Shown here: piece after piece, positions 19,821-28,301 of the stretch | How positions within the stretch are numbered: the first letter of the stretch is position 1 | Layout: the number at the start of each line of letters is the position of its first letter | DNA from: Anaerolineae bacterium | GTDB taxonomy: Bacteria; Chloroflexota; Anaerolineae; Anaerolineales; Anaerolineaceae | DNA length: 64,000 nt | Reading direction: 5' to 3' | NCBI GenBank assembly: GCA_013314735.1 | Contig: JABUFD010000001.1 | Span: 930,001-994,000, forward strand | Made by a program: the position numbers and the translations under genes | The notes under the pieces: model-generated | What the model saw: only the letters and a program-made list of their open reading frames with translations | What the model was told of the DNA's origin: nothing | Database searches by the model: none

Positions 19821-19919
19821 ATTCGTTCGATCCTCAGGTTTGCTTGATAAAAGGGATAAGCTGTGGTATCATCATGTGCTGTTGATTTGTTATCATTCCT
19901 CTTAAGAAAGGATTTTATC

Positions 19920-20099
19920 ATGGCTACGTGTGAAATTTGCGGAAAGAAAACTGTTTTTGGCCACAACCGCAGTTTTTCCATGCGCGCGACGAATCGAAAA
20001 TTCCGCGCCAATCTTCAAAAAGTTACCCTTTTTGAAAGTGGGAAGAAAACCCGAAAGACGGTCTGCACTCGCTGCTTGCGCACCATGGCGAAGAGTTAA
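19920..20099 (+). CDS. rpmB: 50S ribosomal protein L28
   Basis: 59 residues, starting MATCEICGKKTVFGHNRSFS after GAAAGGA. Two CxxC pairs (CEIC near the N-terminus and CTRC near the C-terminus) mark the zinc-binding form of L28. Structural protein of the large ribosomal subunit. Single gene between divergent asp23 and convergent rpe, closed by a terminator. Confidence 0.97.
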   Translation: MATCEICGKKTVFGHNRSFSMRATNRKFRANLQKVTLFESGKKTRKTVCTRCLRTMAKS

Positions 20100-20122
20100 T
20101 TTGTCGAAATTCTCGATACCTG

Positions 20123-20152
20123 AAAAATCGCGGAAATCCTGCGATTTTTTTG
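20123..20152. terminator. Bidirectional terminator between rpmB and rpe
   Basis: AAAAATCGC and GCGATTTTT form the arms, with GGAAATCCT between, flanked by A and T runs so that it works on both strands. It serves rpmB (plus) and probably rpe (minus), which converge here. Confidence 0.85.
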
Positions 20153-20170
20153 TTTTCAATGGCCTTTTCA

Positions 20171-20833
20171 TTATTGCCAACAGGAGCGGATTGCTTCGAC
20201 GCCTGCGCTGATGCCGTCGGGATGGCTGAAAATTGCGGAGGCTGCGACAATGGTATCTGCACCAGCTTCCAATATCGGCGAAAGGGTTTCCTTGCTGATA
20301 CCACCATCAACTTGAATCCGAATCGGCCTGGCGATAGTGGCAATCATTTGTTGGGCTTGCCGGACCTTGTTAACCATGGTTGCGATGTGGGCCTGGCCAG
20401 AAAAGCCAGGGTTCACAGTCATCACAAGGACCATGTCGACCACTTCAAGCACATTTTCTATGTGCTTGATGGGAGTGCCCGGGTTCACAGCAATGCCTGG
20501 ATGTACGCCCATATCCCTGATTGTTTGAAGGGTTCGGTATACATTTGGATTGCTTTCGATGTGGATTGTCAACCATGACGCTCCTGCTTTGGCAAATGAA
20601 GCAATATGGAGCTCTGGTTTTTCGATCATCAAATGGACATCCAATGGGAGGTCTGTAATTTTCTTGCAGTGGCTGACGATGAACGGACCCATGGTAATGT
20701 TCGGTACAAAATGGCCGTCCATCACATCGATATGGAGCCAGTGGGCGCCACTCTTTTCCAGGACGTGGACATCCTCCTGCAAATTAGAAAAGTTCGCTGA
20801 AAGAATGGATGGGGAGAGTATGATGTTTTTCAT
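20171..20833 (-). CDS. rpe: Ribulose-phosphate 3-epimerase
   Basis: 220-residue TIM barrel that interconverts ribulose 5-phosphate and xylulose 5-phosphate. Visible motifs: LSPSILSANFSNLQ, HIDVMDGHFVPNITMG, DVHLMIEKPE, VMTVNPGFSGQ and QVDGGISKET, which hold the metal-binding His/Asp residues. It starts 6 bases after the stop of the Ser/Thr kinase gene, so the two are an operon; an rpe-kinase link is also known from the prkC-cpgA-rpe cluster of Firmicutes. Confidence 0.96.
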   Translation of the reverse strand: MKNIILSPSILSANFSNLQEDVHVLEKSGAHWLHIDVMDGHFVPNITMGPFIVSHCKKITDLPLDVHLMIEKPELHIASFAKAGASWLTIHIESNPNVYRTLQTIRDMGVHPGIAVNPGTPIKHIENVLEVVDMVLVMTVNPGFSGQAHIATMVNKVRQAQQMIATIARPIRIQVDGGISKETLSPILEAGADTIVAASAIFSHPDGISAGVEAIRSCWQ

Positions 20834-20839
20834 GAATCG

Positions 20840-21925
20840 TTACTTGCCAGGGATGTTAAAATAGATATAGATCCAGAAGGGTACCAATCCCGCTACTGCC
20901 AGGGTAGCCAGGAAAGCGATTAGAATTGTGACCCAGTCAAACACCATTGGCTTTTGGGTCTTCAATGATTGTTCTGCATTCAGTGCGTCGCGATATATGA
21001 GAGGCTTCTCGGATTGTTCCATGGGTTGTGAAACCGTACTTGCTTTTGGATTTGTGACAGCCATGGATTGAGAGATGGTTCTCAATGTCAGTGATTGCCG
21101 TATGCTGAAGATGGCGCTGCGAAATTGGGTGGCAGACCGAAAACGTCGTCTTGGATCCTTGCTGAGTGCTCGCAATGTAATCTGGCTCAATTCCTCTGGT
21201 ATCTCAGGATTTAGATTCATTGGATCATTGGGGTTGATATCTCGGTGCATTGCCAGCAACTGATTCACATCATTTGCGATGAAGGGGGGGCGTCCCGTCA
21301 ACAATTCATACAAAACAACACCCAACGAATAAATATCTGACTCTATTGTTGGGCTGGCGCCAGTGATTTGTTCCGGTGACAAGTAAAAGGGGGAGCCCCA
21401 AATGACGGATGAATTTTCATCCTGGTTGATCTGTTGTAAAATTCGCGCGAGACCAAAATCAGTGATCTTTAGTTGATTCGCCTGGCTGAGGAGAAAATTG
21501 GAGGGCTTAATATCACAATGGATTATGCCATTGTCGTGTGCGTGCTGAATGCCATTACAGGCTTGAATCATCAAATCCAAGGCGTCTTTTATGTTGATTA
21601 TCTTCCGGGTCTGAATGTAATGTTTCAGGTCTGACCCGGCTATATATTCGAGTGCAAGATAAATCCGATCCTGGTCTGTATTGATATCGTAAATTGTCAC
21701 AATATTGGGATGTGATAACCTGGCAGATGCCTGAGCCTCTCTCGAAAATTGTTCCCGGATTTCAGGGCTGCGGGAGTACTTTTGCCTCAACAACTTGAGA
21801 GCAACAGTCCGATGAAGGTCCTGGTCAAGCGCCTTGTAGATGACTGACATACCGCCGGTACCGATTAATTTCTCAATCTGGTACCGATTTCCTATCATCG
21901 AGGAGGAAGGTGTCTGATCTTGCAT
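20840..21925 (-). CDS. Membrane-anchored Ser/Thr protein kinase
   Basis: 361 residues. A Hanks-type kinase domain (about 14-275) shows the glycine loop IGTGGMSVIYKA, the ATP lysine in VALKLLRQKY, catalytic loop IIHCDIKPSNFLL (Cys for the usual Arg before Asp), DFGLARIL and the APE-like SPEQI. A low-complexity linker leads to one C-terminal membrane helix (about 332-355). There are no PASTA repeats, so it is not a PrkC orthologue despite lying with rpe. The absent Arg marks it as a non-RD kinase, usually not controlled by activation-loop phosphorylation. Confidence 0.93.
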   Translation of the reverse strand: MQDQTPSSSMIGNRYQIEKLIGTGGMSVIYKALDQDLHRTVALKLLRQKYSRSPEIREQFSREAQASARLSHPNIVTIYDINTDQDRIYLALEYIAGSDLKHYIQTRKIINIKDALDLMIQACNGIQHAHDNGIIHCDIKPSNFLLSQANQLKITDFGLARILQQINQDENSSVIWGSPFYLSPEQITGASPTIESDIYSLGVVLYELLTGRPPFIANDVNQLLAMHRDINPNDPMNLNPEIPEELSQITLRALSKDPRRRFRSATQFRSAIFSIRQSLTLRTISQSMAVTNPKASTVSQPMEQSEKPLIYRDALNAEQSLKTQKPMVFDWVTILIAFLATLAVAGLVPFWIYIYFNIPGK

Positions 21926-22015
21926 GATAAAAAATTATATCATAGGTGGTTCTCCGATAGGGCAGGTATGGGTGATTGAATTAATCATGGCGGTACTCCT
22001 GTTAAGCATATGCGA

Positions 22016-22021
22016 TATAAT
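22016..22021 (+). promoter_or_regulatory. Possible -10 element for the SH3 protein
   Basis: TATAAT ends only 17 bases before the ATG at 22039. No good -35 is seen at 17 or 18 bases. If used, the leader would be about 11 bases and just cover the GAGG ribosome site. Confidence 0.35.
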
Positions 22022-22038
22022 GACTTCAACGAGGTTCT

Positions 22039-22524
22039 ATGGAAATTCGCAACCCAAACACAAGAAAAAATATAACACGTTCGATATTTCTTTCCATACC
22101 GATCGGTGCTGCGCTGTTGGCTGCTGGGATGCTAATGTTATGGACCTTACGTCCAGCGGACGCATCTATTCCATCTACACCTGTAATAACCAAGATCGCT
22201 GCGCCCAGTGCCACACAAACATTCGCTTCCGCCCCTGACAATGCTGAAGCGGTGGAGGGGTCATCAACTCAGATCGTGGTAGATGGCATCACAATTGGTA
22301 CGGTAGTTCAGATCACAGGAACAGAAGGTGCCGGTCTCCGGCTGAGAAGCGATGCCGGTATCAATCATTCTGTGCAATTCCTCGGAGAAGAATTGGAATT
22401 GTTCCAGGTTGTTCAGGGACCTGTAGATTCCGATGGGTATACCTGGTGGTATCTGGAATCACCTTATGACTCCGCGCGAAGCGGATGGGCAGCCTCGCTC
22501 TATTTACAAGTCCTTGACCAATAG
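22039..22524 (+). CDS. Membrane-anchored bacterial SH3-domain protein
   Basis: 161 residues. An N-terminal membrane helix (about 14-34, FLSIPIGAALLAAGMLMLW) is followed by a Ser/Thr/Pro/Ala-rich linker and an SH3b-like domain (about 88-158) beginning VQITGTEGAGLRLRSDAG and ending WWYLESPYDSARSGWAASLY. SH3b domains of this kind often bind peptidoglycan or serve as extracellular sensors. GAGG lies 4 bases before the ATG. It precedes the kinase gene by 202 bases on the same strand, and a role as outer partner of the signalling island is only a guess. Confidence 0.8.
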   Translation: MEIRNPNTRKNITRSIFLSIPIGAALLAAGMLMLWTLRPADASIPSTPVITKIAAPSATQTFASAPDNAEAVEGSSTQIVVDGITIGTVVQITGTEGAGLRLRSDAGINHSVQFLGEELELFQVVQGPVDSDGYTWWYLESPYDSARSGWAASLYLQVLDQ

Positions 22525-22726
22525 TAATTCGAGCTAATGGTCGGGTTCCATTCCTGGTGCTTGCGCAAACAGACAAGAGGGGAGTGCAATTTTTAAGCCT
22601 AAAAAACACTGGTGGGAAATTATTCACACGTCGCAAAGAATATGGGAAATATTTTACTTAGTGTATAATCTACTTATTGTTAACCATCCTATTTGCTGAA
22701 TTTCAAGCATCCCAGGGGAGGGTATT

Positions 22727-24652
22727 CTGCAAGAACGTATCATAACCAGGGTTTTTCCTGAATCAGAGAATAAAAGGCCCGGACGCCTGCCCGCAAAGAG
22801 CCTGTTAATGCGCCGGTATTTAATACAAGATGTAATTGGCTCCGGTGGGATGGGCGCAGTTTACCGTGCCCGTGATATGCACTTTCCAAATGCTGTAAAA
22901 CTGGTGGCGATAAAGGAAATGGTGAGTTCCACCAATGATCCCAAAGTTAACCAGATGATGATTAAAAATTTTGAACGTGAAGCCAATTTGTTGGTCACAT
23001 TATCACACCCATCGATAACAAGTATTTATGATTACTTTTCCATCGATCAAAGGGCATATCTGGTAATCGAATATGTATATGGGAAAGATCTGGAAAGAAT
23101 CCTTGATCGCCTGACAGACTTTATCCCGGAAGATCAAGTCATCAAATGGGCGATTCAACTGTGTGATGTGCTTGATTACCTGCATAGCCATGAGCCTGAA
23201 CCAATTATTTTCCGTGATATCAAACCTTCAAATATCATGATTAATCGGCAGGGAAATGTCGTTTTAATCGATTTCGGAATTGCAAAGACATTTCAAATTG
23301 GGCAGAAGGGAACCATCATTGGCACAGAGGGATATGCTCCACCTGAACAGTACCGTGGCGAAGCAACACCCTCGGTAGATATTTATGCACTGGGTGCCAC
23401 ACTGCATCATGTACTAACCCGTCATGATCCCACAATTGAGCCTCCTTTTACCTTTGAGCAACGGAAAATCTCATCCTTCAATCCAGGTGTAAGCCGGGAG
23501 TTGGTCGCTGTGGTTGAAAAAGCGCTTTCCTATGATGCTTCAGATCGATATACGTCAGCCCGTGAGATGAAAGAGGCATTGATCCGGGTTGGGCATCAAA
23601 CTGGATTATTGAGCGGCATTGACGCTTTATTAAATCGTACACCAGGGGCAGATTTGTCGTTAGCCAGGGCGATTGATCCATCATCAGACCAATTAATTAA
23701 GCCGGTGTGGACGTTTCGGAGTGAAGATGAGATTCGTGGTTCGGCTGTGGTATTGGAACAGGATGTATATATCGGCGCTTATGACAATAATGTGTATAAA
23801 ATAAACGCATCAGATGGGCGATTTGTTTGGAAATTTCCCGCTTCAGGCGGTATTGTGAGCCAACCCGCTGTTAATAATGGGACGCTTTTCTTTGGTTCTG
23901 AAGATGGGAAGGTGTATGCTGTACGGTGTTCAACAGGCAAAGAAGCATGGTCATTCAAAACGGGAGGACCTGTCAGATGTTCTCCTTATCTGGCTGAAGA
24001 TCATGTATTTATTGGCAGTGATGATTGTAATTTATACGCCCTGACACAAGCTGGCGGGCGCCCTTCGTGGAAGGCTGAAACAATGGCACCGATACGGTCA
24101 AAACCGTATGTTACCGATGATCGGGTTGTGGTTGCGAATATGAATGGGGAATTGCTTTGCACCGATACAGCCGGCTTTGTGAAGTGGCGATTCAGTGCCA
24201 AACGCAGCATTTTATGCAGCCTTGCTATCGATGATGATGGGATTCTATACTTTGGTTCATTGGATGCCACATTTTATGCTGTCGATGCGAAAACGGGCTG
24301 GCCGATGTGGCGCTTCCGAATGGATAAAGGATCGGTATCTTCGCCGGTGATCGATGAAAAATTTGTTTATTTCGGCTCTGCAGATGGAAAAGTATATTGT
24401 TTGAACAAATCCAATGGGAAGCAGGTTTGGGCGAGCACATTCTCGTCACAAATATCCGGTTCGCCTTATATCAATAAAACCCATCTATTTGTGGGTGATG
24501 CGCAAGGATTGTTTTATTGTTTGAAAAAAGACTCCGGCGAGGTGGAATGGTCATACCAAACAGGTGGCCCAATCACATCCGCTCCGGTATCTTATAATGA
24601 ATTGCTGATTTTCGGTTCTGCTGATAAAAATTTGTATGCCTTATCCATATAG
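22727..24652 (+). CDS. Ser/Thr protein kinase with C-terminal PQQ-type beta-propeller
   Basis: About 641 residues. The kinase domain has IGSGGMGAVYRA, VAIKEM, IIFRDIKPSNIMI (Phe for the catalytic-loop His) and DFGIAKTF. From about residue 320 come seven PQQ-like blades of about 40 residues, each with a pattern such as LFFGSEDGKVYAV; no membrane helix is seen, so the propeller is probably cytosolic. The first ATG is at 22808, but the frame is open and family-like upstream (RPGRLPAKSLLMRRYLI), and GGGGAGG lies 5 bases before a CTG at 22727, with no ATG/GTG/TTG between. The CTG start is therefore proposed. First gene of the signalling operon. Confidence 0.88.
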   Translation: MQERIITRVFPESENKRPGRLPAKSLLMRRYLIQDVIGSGGMGAVYRARDMHFPNAVKLVAIKEMVSSTNDPKVNQMMIKNFEREANLLVTLSHPSITSIYDYFSIDQRAYLVIEYVYGKDLERILDRLTDFIPEDQVIKWAIQLCDVLDYLHSHEPEPIIFRDIKPSNIMINRQGNVVLIDFGIAKTFQIGQKGTIIGTEGYAPPEQYRGEATPSVDIYALGATLHHVLTRHDPTIEPPFTFEQRKISSFNPGVSRELVAVVEKALSYDASDRYTSAREMKEALIRVGHQTGLLSGIDALLNRTPGADLSLARAIDPSSDQLIKPVWTFRSEDEIRGSAVVLEQDVYIGAYDNNVYKINASDGRFVWKFPASGGIVSQPAVNNGTLFFGSEDGKVYAVRCSTGKEAWSFKTGGPVRCSPYLAEDHVFIGSDDCNLYALTQAGGRPSWKAETMAPIRSKPYVTDDRVVVANMNGELLCTDTAGFVKWRFSAKRSILCSLAIDDDGILYFGSLDATFYAVDAKTGWPMWRFRMDKGSVSSPVIDEKFVYFGSADGKVYCLNKSNGKQVWASTFSSQISGSPYINKTHLFVGDAQGLFYCLKKDSGEVEWSYQTGGPITSAPVSYNELLIFGSADKNLYALSI

Positions 24653-24686
24653 GTAGTTTCAAGAAATCAAAATATCAAGGTGGGCA

Positions 24687-25547
24687 ATGGTACAAAAAAA
24701 CAACAACACCCAGAAAAAACAACTCGATAACAGTGGGGAATGGAACGAAGGCCAGGACAGTGACCAGGATGTAATATCTGATCCGACGATCTGTGTGGCC
24801 TGGGCTCAGGCACTGGGTCATCGTTACCACCACAACGAAGATTCGCTGTTCGCCTATACGGCCACATTGCAGACTGAAAAAGGTGAGCAGCATTTTGGGT
24901 GTTTTTGTGTGGCTGATGGAATGGGTGGATATGAGAATGGGGAATTGGCATCAGCAATGGCCGTTGAGAAAATGGGAGAACATGTTTTGCGGAAAATTTT
25001 CATCCCAATGCTTGTCCCGAATGAAGTGTTTGGACAAGAACCAATACTCCAGGTGTTGGAAAATGGGATGCTTGAGATACACGAGGGTATCAGTCAAAAA
25101 ATTATGGATGGCGGTTCAACAATGACAGTTGCCGTGTTGGTGGGTGACCATCTATCAATCGCCCATGTTGGTGATACAAGAGCATATATTATCCGTGAGG
25201 GTGCCGATATTGAGCAAATTACAGAAGATCAAACGCTTGTTCAACGGTTAGTCACGCTTGGGCAAATGACTGAAGAGGAAGCCAGAAACTACCCACAGAG
25301 GAATGTGTTGTATTACGCATTAGGCCGTGGGGATAATGTTGAGCCATTCCTGTTATCAAAAAAGGTGACCCGGCAAGCGTACCTCTTGCTTTGTAGTGAC
25401 GGATTGTGGGAAGTTGTTCCTGCGGAGGACATACAAAATATCATATTGGCGCAACGAGAGGTCAATAAAATTACTCACGCGCTGGTGAGTCAAGCGGTGA
25501 ATAACGGCGCCATGGATAATGTAACCGCCCTGGTTGCAAAATTGTAA
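24687..25547 (+). CDS. PP2C-family protein phosphatase
   Basis: 286 residues. Metal-binding and core motifs are present: GHRYHHNEDSLFAY, CVADGMGGYENGELAS, GGSTMTVAVLVG, IAHVGDTRAYII, LCSDGLWEVVPAEDI and the final DNVTALVAKL. Soluble. The gene is 34 bases after the PQQ kinase and immediately before the VWA gene, so the pair is a matched kinase and phosphatase acting on the same targets, a layout known from the Ppk/PppA pair of type VI secretion. AAGGTGGGC precedes the ATG. Confidence 0.94.
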   Translation: MVQKNNNTQKKQLDNSGEWNEGQDSDQDVISDPTICVAWAQALGHRYHHNEDSLFAYTATLQTEKGEQHFGCFCVADGMGGYENGELASAMAVEKMGEHVLRKIFIPMLVPNEVFGQEPILQVLENGMLEIHEGISQKIMDGGSTMTVAVLVGDHLSIAHVGDTRAYIIREGADIEQITEDQTLVQRLVTLGQMTEEEARNYPQRNVLYYALGRGDNVEPFLLSKKVTRQAYLLLCSDGLWEVVPAEDIQNIILAQREVNKITHALVSQAVNNGAMDNVTALVAKL

Positions 25548-25548
25548 T

Positions 25549-26841
25549 ATGCAAAAGATACTTTTTTCATCATCAACCCATTTTGGTGGAGATCATATAC
25601 CTGTTTTAAAAGAACCGCAGGTTTTTTATTCGCTTTTGGCATGTTCTGCGGATATCAAAAAGGATGATGAAACCCGAATATCCTTAAACGTCTGCTTTGT
25701 TGTCGATTGTTCTACTTCGATGCGTGGTCTTCCATTGGAATTGATGAAGAAAGCATTGGCAAACATCGGGCGTTGGCTTCATCCAGATGACTTCTTGTCG
25801 ATTGTTTCATTTAATGACAGGGCAGAAACCATCATCAAGACCAGCAAGGTGTCTGAAATTGAAAACCTCTCCCGGAACCTGGCAAAAATCCATGCCCTGG
25901 GGGGCACCGAAATATACCAGGGGTTAAAAAGGGGGTATGTCCAATTAATCCGTACTCCAAACTTTAAACGTACGATCCCTCATCTTGTTTTAATTACCGA
26001 CGGGCGTACTTATGGAGATGAGGAAATGTGTATGCGCCTGGTAAAAAGTTCAAGGACTGAGGGCATTACATTTTCTGCTGTTGGGATCGGTGATGAATGG
26101 AATGACGAACTGTTGGATCAGATGGCAGGAATATCCGGTGGCGAAACAAGGTATATCACGAACACAAATATGCTGGCGCGTGAGGTTGAATTGCTGATGG
26201 TGAAATTTTCTCAAAGTACAGTTCCATCCACCTCCCTGGAATATAGAATCCATGATCGCTGTGAAGTATCCAATATTTATCGCTTATCGCCAGATGTAAC
26301 GCCATTGGTTGGTGTTGACAATGTTTGTACTTTTGGGACGCTTGTTCCCGCATCACCAATTCAAATTTTGTTTGAATTTCGGATTCACCCGATTCAGCTC
26401 AGCCAATCCAGTTTGACATTGTTAGAAGGGTCATTAAAAACCAACGGAAACAATCCGGAATTCCAGCAAGCATCTCACCCTGTGAATATTTCTGTACCGG
26501 TCCAGGCTGGTTCTACGAAGACAGCTTTACCATCCAACCAGGTGATGAGCGCTGTATATGCGGTCAGTATCTACCGGATGCAGGAAAATGCCAGAAAAAT
26601 GATCCAACAAGGTAACATATCTGAGGGGGTGAATGTGCTGAAAAACCTTGCGCGACAGTTGAATGCCCAGGGAAACAAACAGTTGGCTGATCAAATTGAG
26701 CGGGAGACTGTTTTCATATCGGAGCATCAAAGTTATTCAGAGGGAGGGGCGAAGCAAATAAAGTATGCCACCCGGTTGTTGACAGCGGAAACCCAGCAAG
26801 TTGTCATACGTGATGCGACCAGGAAGGTGGAGCGCAGATGA
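25549..26841 (+). CDS. VWA-domain protein of the signalling island
   Basis: 430 residues. A von Willebrand A domain (about 45-215) has an intact MIDAS: DCSTS in FVVDCSTSMRGLPLE, Thr in GGTEIYQGLKRG and Asp in VLITDGRTYGDEE. After it comes a beta-rich region and a helical C-terminus. The architecture is that often called Ca-activated chloride channel homologue, a poor guide to function. The ATG at 25549 begins two bases after the phosphatase stop; the next gene overlaps by four bases. VWA proteins beside PP2C and FHA genes are usually protein-assembly or target modules (inference). Confidence 0.88.
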   Translation: MQKILFSSSTHFGGDHIPVLKEPQVFYSLLACSADIKKDDETRISLNVCFVVDCSTSMRGLPLELMKKALANIGRWLHPDDFLSIVSFNDRAETIIKTSKVSEIENLSRNLAKIHALGGTEIYQGLKRGYVQLIRTPNFKRTIPHLVLITDGRTYGDEEMCMRLVKSSRTEGITFSAVGIGDEWNDELLDQMAGISGGETRYITNTNMLAREVELLMVKFSQSTVPSTSLEYRIHDRCEVSNIYRLSPDVTPLVGVDNVCTFGTLVPASPIQILFEFRIHPIQLSQSSLTLLEGSLKTNGNNPEFQQASHPVNISVPVQAGSTKTALPSNQVMSAVYAVSIYRMQENARKMIQQGNISEGVNVLKNLARQLNAQGNKQLADQIERETVFISEHQSYSEGGAKQIKYATRLLTAETQQVVIRDATRKVERR

Positions 26842-27287
26842 TAAAATGTCCAAAATGCCAAGCGAACGAGGTTGAGGGTGCGTTGTTCTGCTCAACATGT
26901 GGTGCCTCGCTAATAGGGCAGGTATCGGTGACTGAACCAGAAGGACGAAAGCCATCAGAAAAAATTGTTGTCAATTTTATAGACCTATCAGAGGAATGCG
27001 GTTTGTCTGGTAAAGAGAAATATGTCTTTGGAAGGTCTGTTCCTTCACGAGGCACGCACCGATTAGACCTTGACCTTAACCATTATGGAGGATACGAAGC
27101 AGGAGTGTCCCGGCAACATGCGTTAATCAAAGTGGATGGATATCACATCAAGGTCGTGGATTTGAATTCATCAAACCGTACATTCATTGATGAAGAAGAG
27201 TTATACCCCGGCAACGAGTATGAGTTGAGTGCCAATTCTGTGTTAAGATTAGGGAAGTTGAGAATGAAAATTCGCCTGGCGGATTAA
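26838..27287 (+). CDS. Zinc-ribbon plus FHA-domain protein
   Basis: 149 residues. An N-terminal zinc ribbon has two CxxC pairs (CPKC at 4-7 and CSTC at 18-21). A linker leads to an FHA domain with FGRSV, SRQHALI and NSSNRTFIDEE, the phosphothreonine-binding loop residues. It overlaps the VWA stop by four bases (ATGA) and so is translationally coupled. The obvious inference is that it reads Thr phosphorylation set by the island's kinase and removed by its PP2C. No membrane segment is seen. Confidence 0.9.
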   Translation: MIKCPKCQANEVEGALFCSTCGASLIGQVSVTEPEGRKPSEKIVVNFIDLSEECGLSGKEKYVFGRSVPSRGTHRLDLDLNHYGGYEAGVSRQHALIKVDGYHIKVVDLNSSNRTFIDEEELYPGNEYELSANSVLRLGKLRMKIRLAD

Positions 27288-27301
27288 AAGGAGATTACTG
27301 T

Positions 27302-27541
27302 ATGCCATTAGTGTTGGTGCACGTAAAAAATGAAGACCCGATTCTGGGTGAAGTTGATGAATTGCCTTCACCGCAAGATAATTTGATCATCATTAAAAAC
27401 CCCAGGCGGCGTGATGGAAAAGATGTTCATTACCTGGATTCAACAGTGACAGTGGTTATCTTTCCATACGAGAGAATCAATTTTGTCGAGATGCTGCCCG
27501 GAATGGAAGAAGAAGAAATTGTGACATTTGTGAGGGAGTGA
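27302..27541 (+). CDS. Small conserved-looking protein, unknown
   Basis: 79 residues, not recognised as a named family. The sequence alternates short hydrophobic strands and Gly/Asp turns: LVLVHVKNEDPILGEVDEL, then NLIIIKNPRRRDGKDVHYL, STVTVVIFPYERINFVEML and an acidic tail. The pattern is that of a small beta barrel, reminiscent of LSm/Hfq-type folds, but this is only a reading of the strand pattern. It has a GGAG ribosome site and lies 14 bases after the FHA gene and 4 bases before the response regulator, so it is inside the operon. Confidence 0.7.
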   Translation: MPLVLVHVKNEDPILGEVDELPSPQDNLIIIKNPRRRDGKDVHYLDSTVTVVIFPYERINFVEMLPGMEEEEIVTFVRE

Positions 27542-27545
27542 TGCC

Positions 27546-28280
27546 ATGAGTGATGATAGCTTGAGGAACCGTCGAATATTGGTTGTGGATGATGAACAAC
27601 GAATGGCGCGGTTCATTCGTCTAAACTTAGAACATGATGGTTTCATTGTCGAAGAAGCATATAACGGAATGGGTGCGATTGATCGGCTGCGGGATGTAAT
27701 CCCCGATCTGGTACTGTTGGATGTCATGCTACCTGACATTGATGGATTCGAGGTGTTACGCATCATTCGCGAGTTCAGCCAGGTACCTATCATCATGTTG
27801 ACTGCCAAGGGAGAAGAAGACGACCGCGTGAGAGGTTTGGAACTGGGTGCCGATGATTATATTACCAAGCCATTCAGTCCTCGCGAATTGGTGGTTCGGG
27901 TGAAAGCGGTTCTGCGGAGAACCGAAGGCGCGGGCGGAGTTCAGCATGATGTCATCCAGGTTGATGATCGGCTTCGAATCGATTTTGATAAACGGGAAGT
28001 GTGGGTGGATGATGAATTGGTCAAGCTGCGGCCGACTGAATATCGACTTTTGTACCATCTGGTTCAAAATTCCGGTTGGGTGCAAACCTATGACCAATTG
28101 CTTGCCAAAGTTTGGGGTTATGAGTACCGTGATGAAACGCATTATGTGCGTTTGTATATCAACTACTTGCGTCAAAAATTGGAAAAGGATCCTTCCAATC
28201 CACAATATATCTTAACTGAAAGAGGGGTTGGGTATCGATTTGTTGATTATCGGCGTTCAGCGTTTTCTGAAACCTCGTAA
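27546..28280 (+). CDS. OmpR-family response regulator
   Basis: 244 residues. Receiver domain with the acidic pocket VVDDEQ, phospho-acceptor Asp in LVLLDVMLPDIDGFEV, Thr in IIMLTAKGEED and Lys in YITKPFSPREL, followed by a winged-helix DNA-binding domain (VKLRPTEYRLLYHLVQNSG to LTERGVGYRFVDY). No histidine kinase gene is in the window, so its partner, or its control by the Ser/Thr kinase, is unknown. It lies four bases after the 79-aa gene. A DNA-binding regulator, likely the island's transcriptional output. Confidence 0.93.
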   Translation: MSDDSLRNRRILVVDDEQRMARFIRLNLEHDGFIVEEAYNGMGAIDRLRDVIPDLVLLDVMLPDIDGFEVLRIIREFSQVPIIMLTAKGEEDDRVRGLELGADDYITKPFSPRELVVRVKAVLRRTEGAGGVQHDVIQVDDRLRIDFDKREVWVDDELVKLRPTEYRLLYHLVQNSGWVQTYDQLLAKVWGYEYRDETHYVRLYINYLRQKLEKDPSNPQYILTERGVGYRFVDYRRSAFSETS

Positions 28281-28301
28281 TCAACACCAAGGAGTACAGC
28301 C

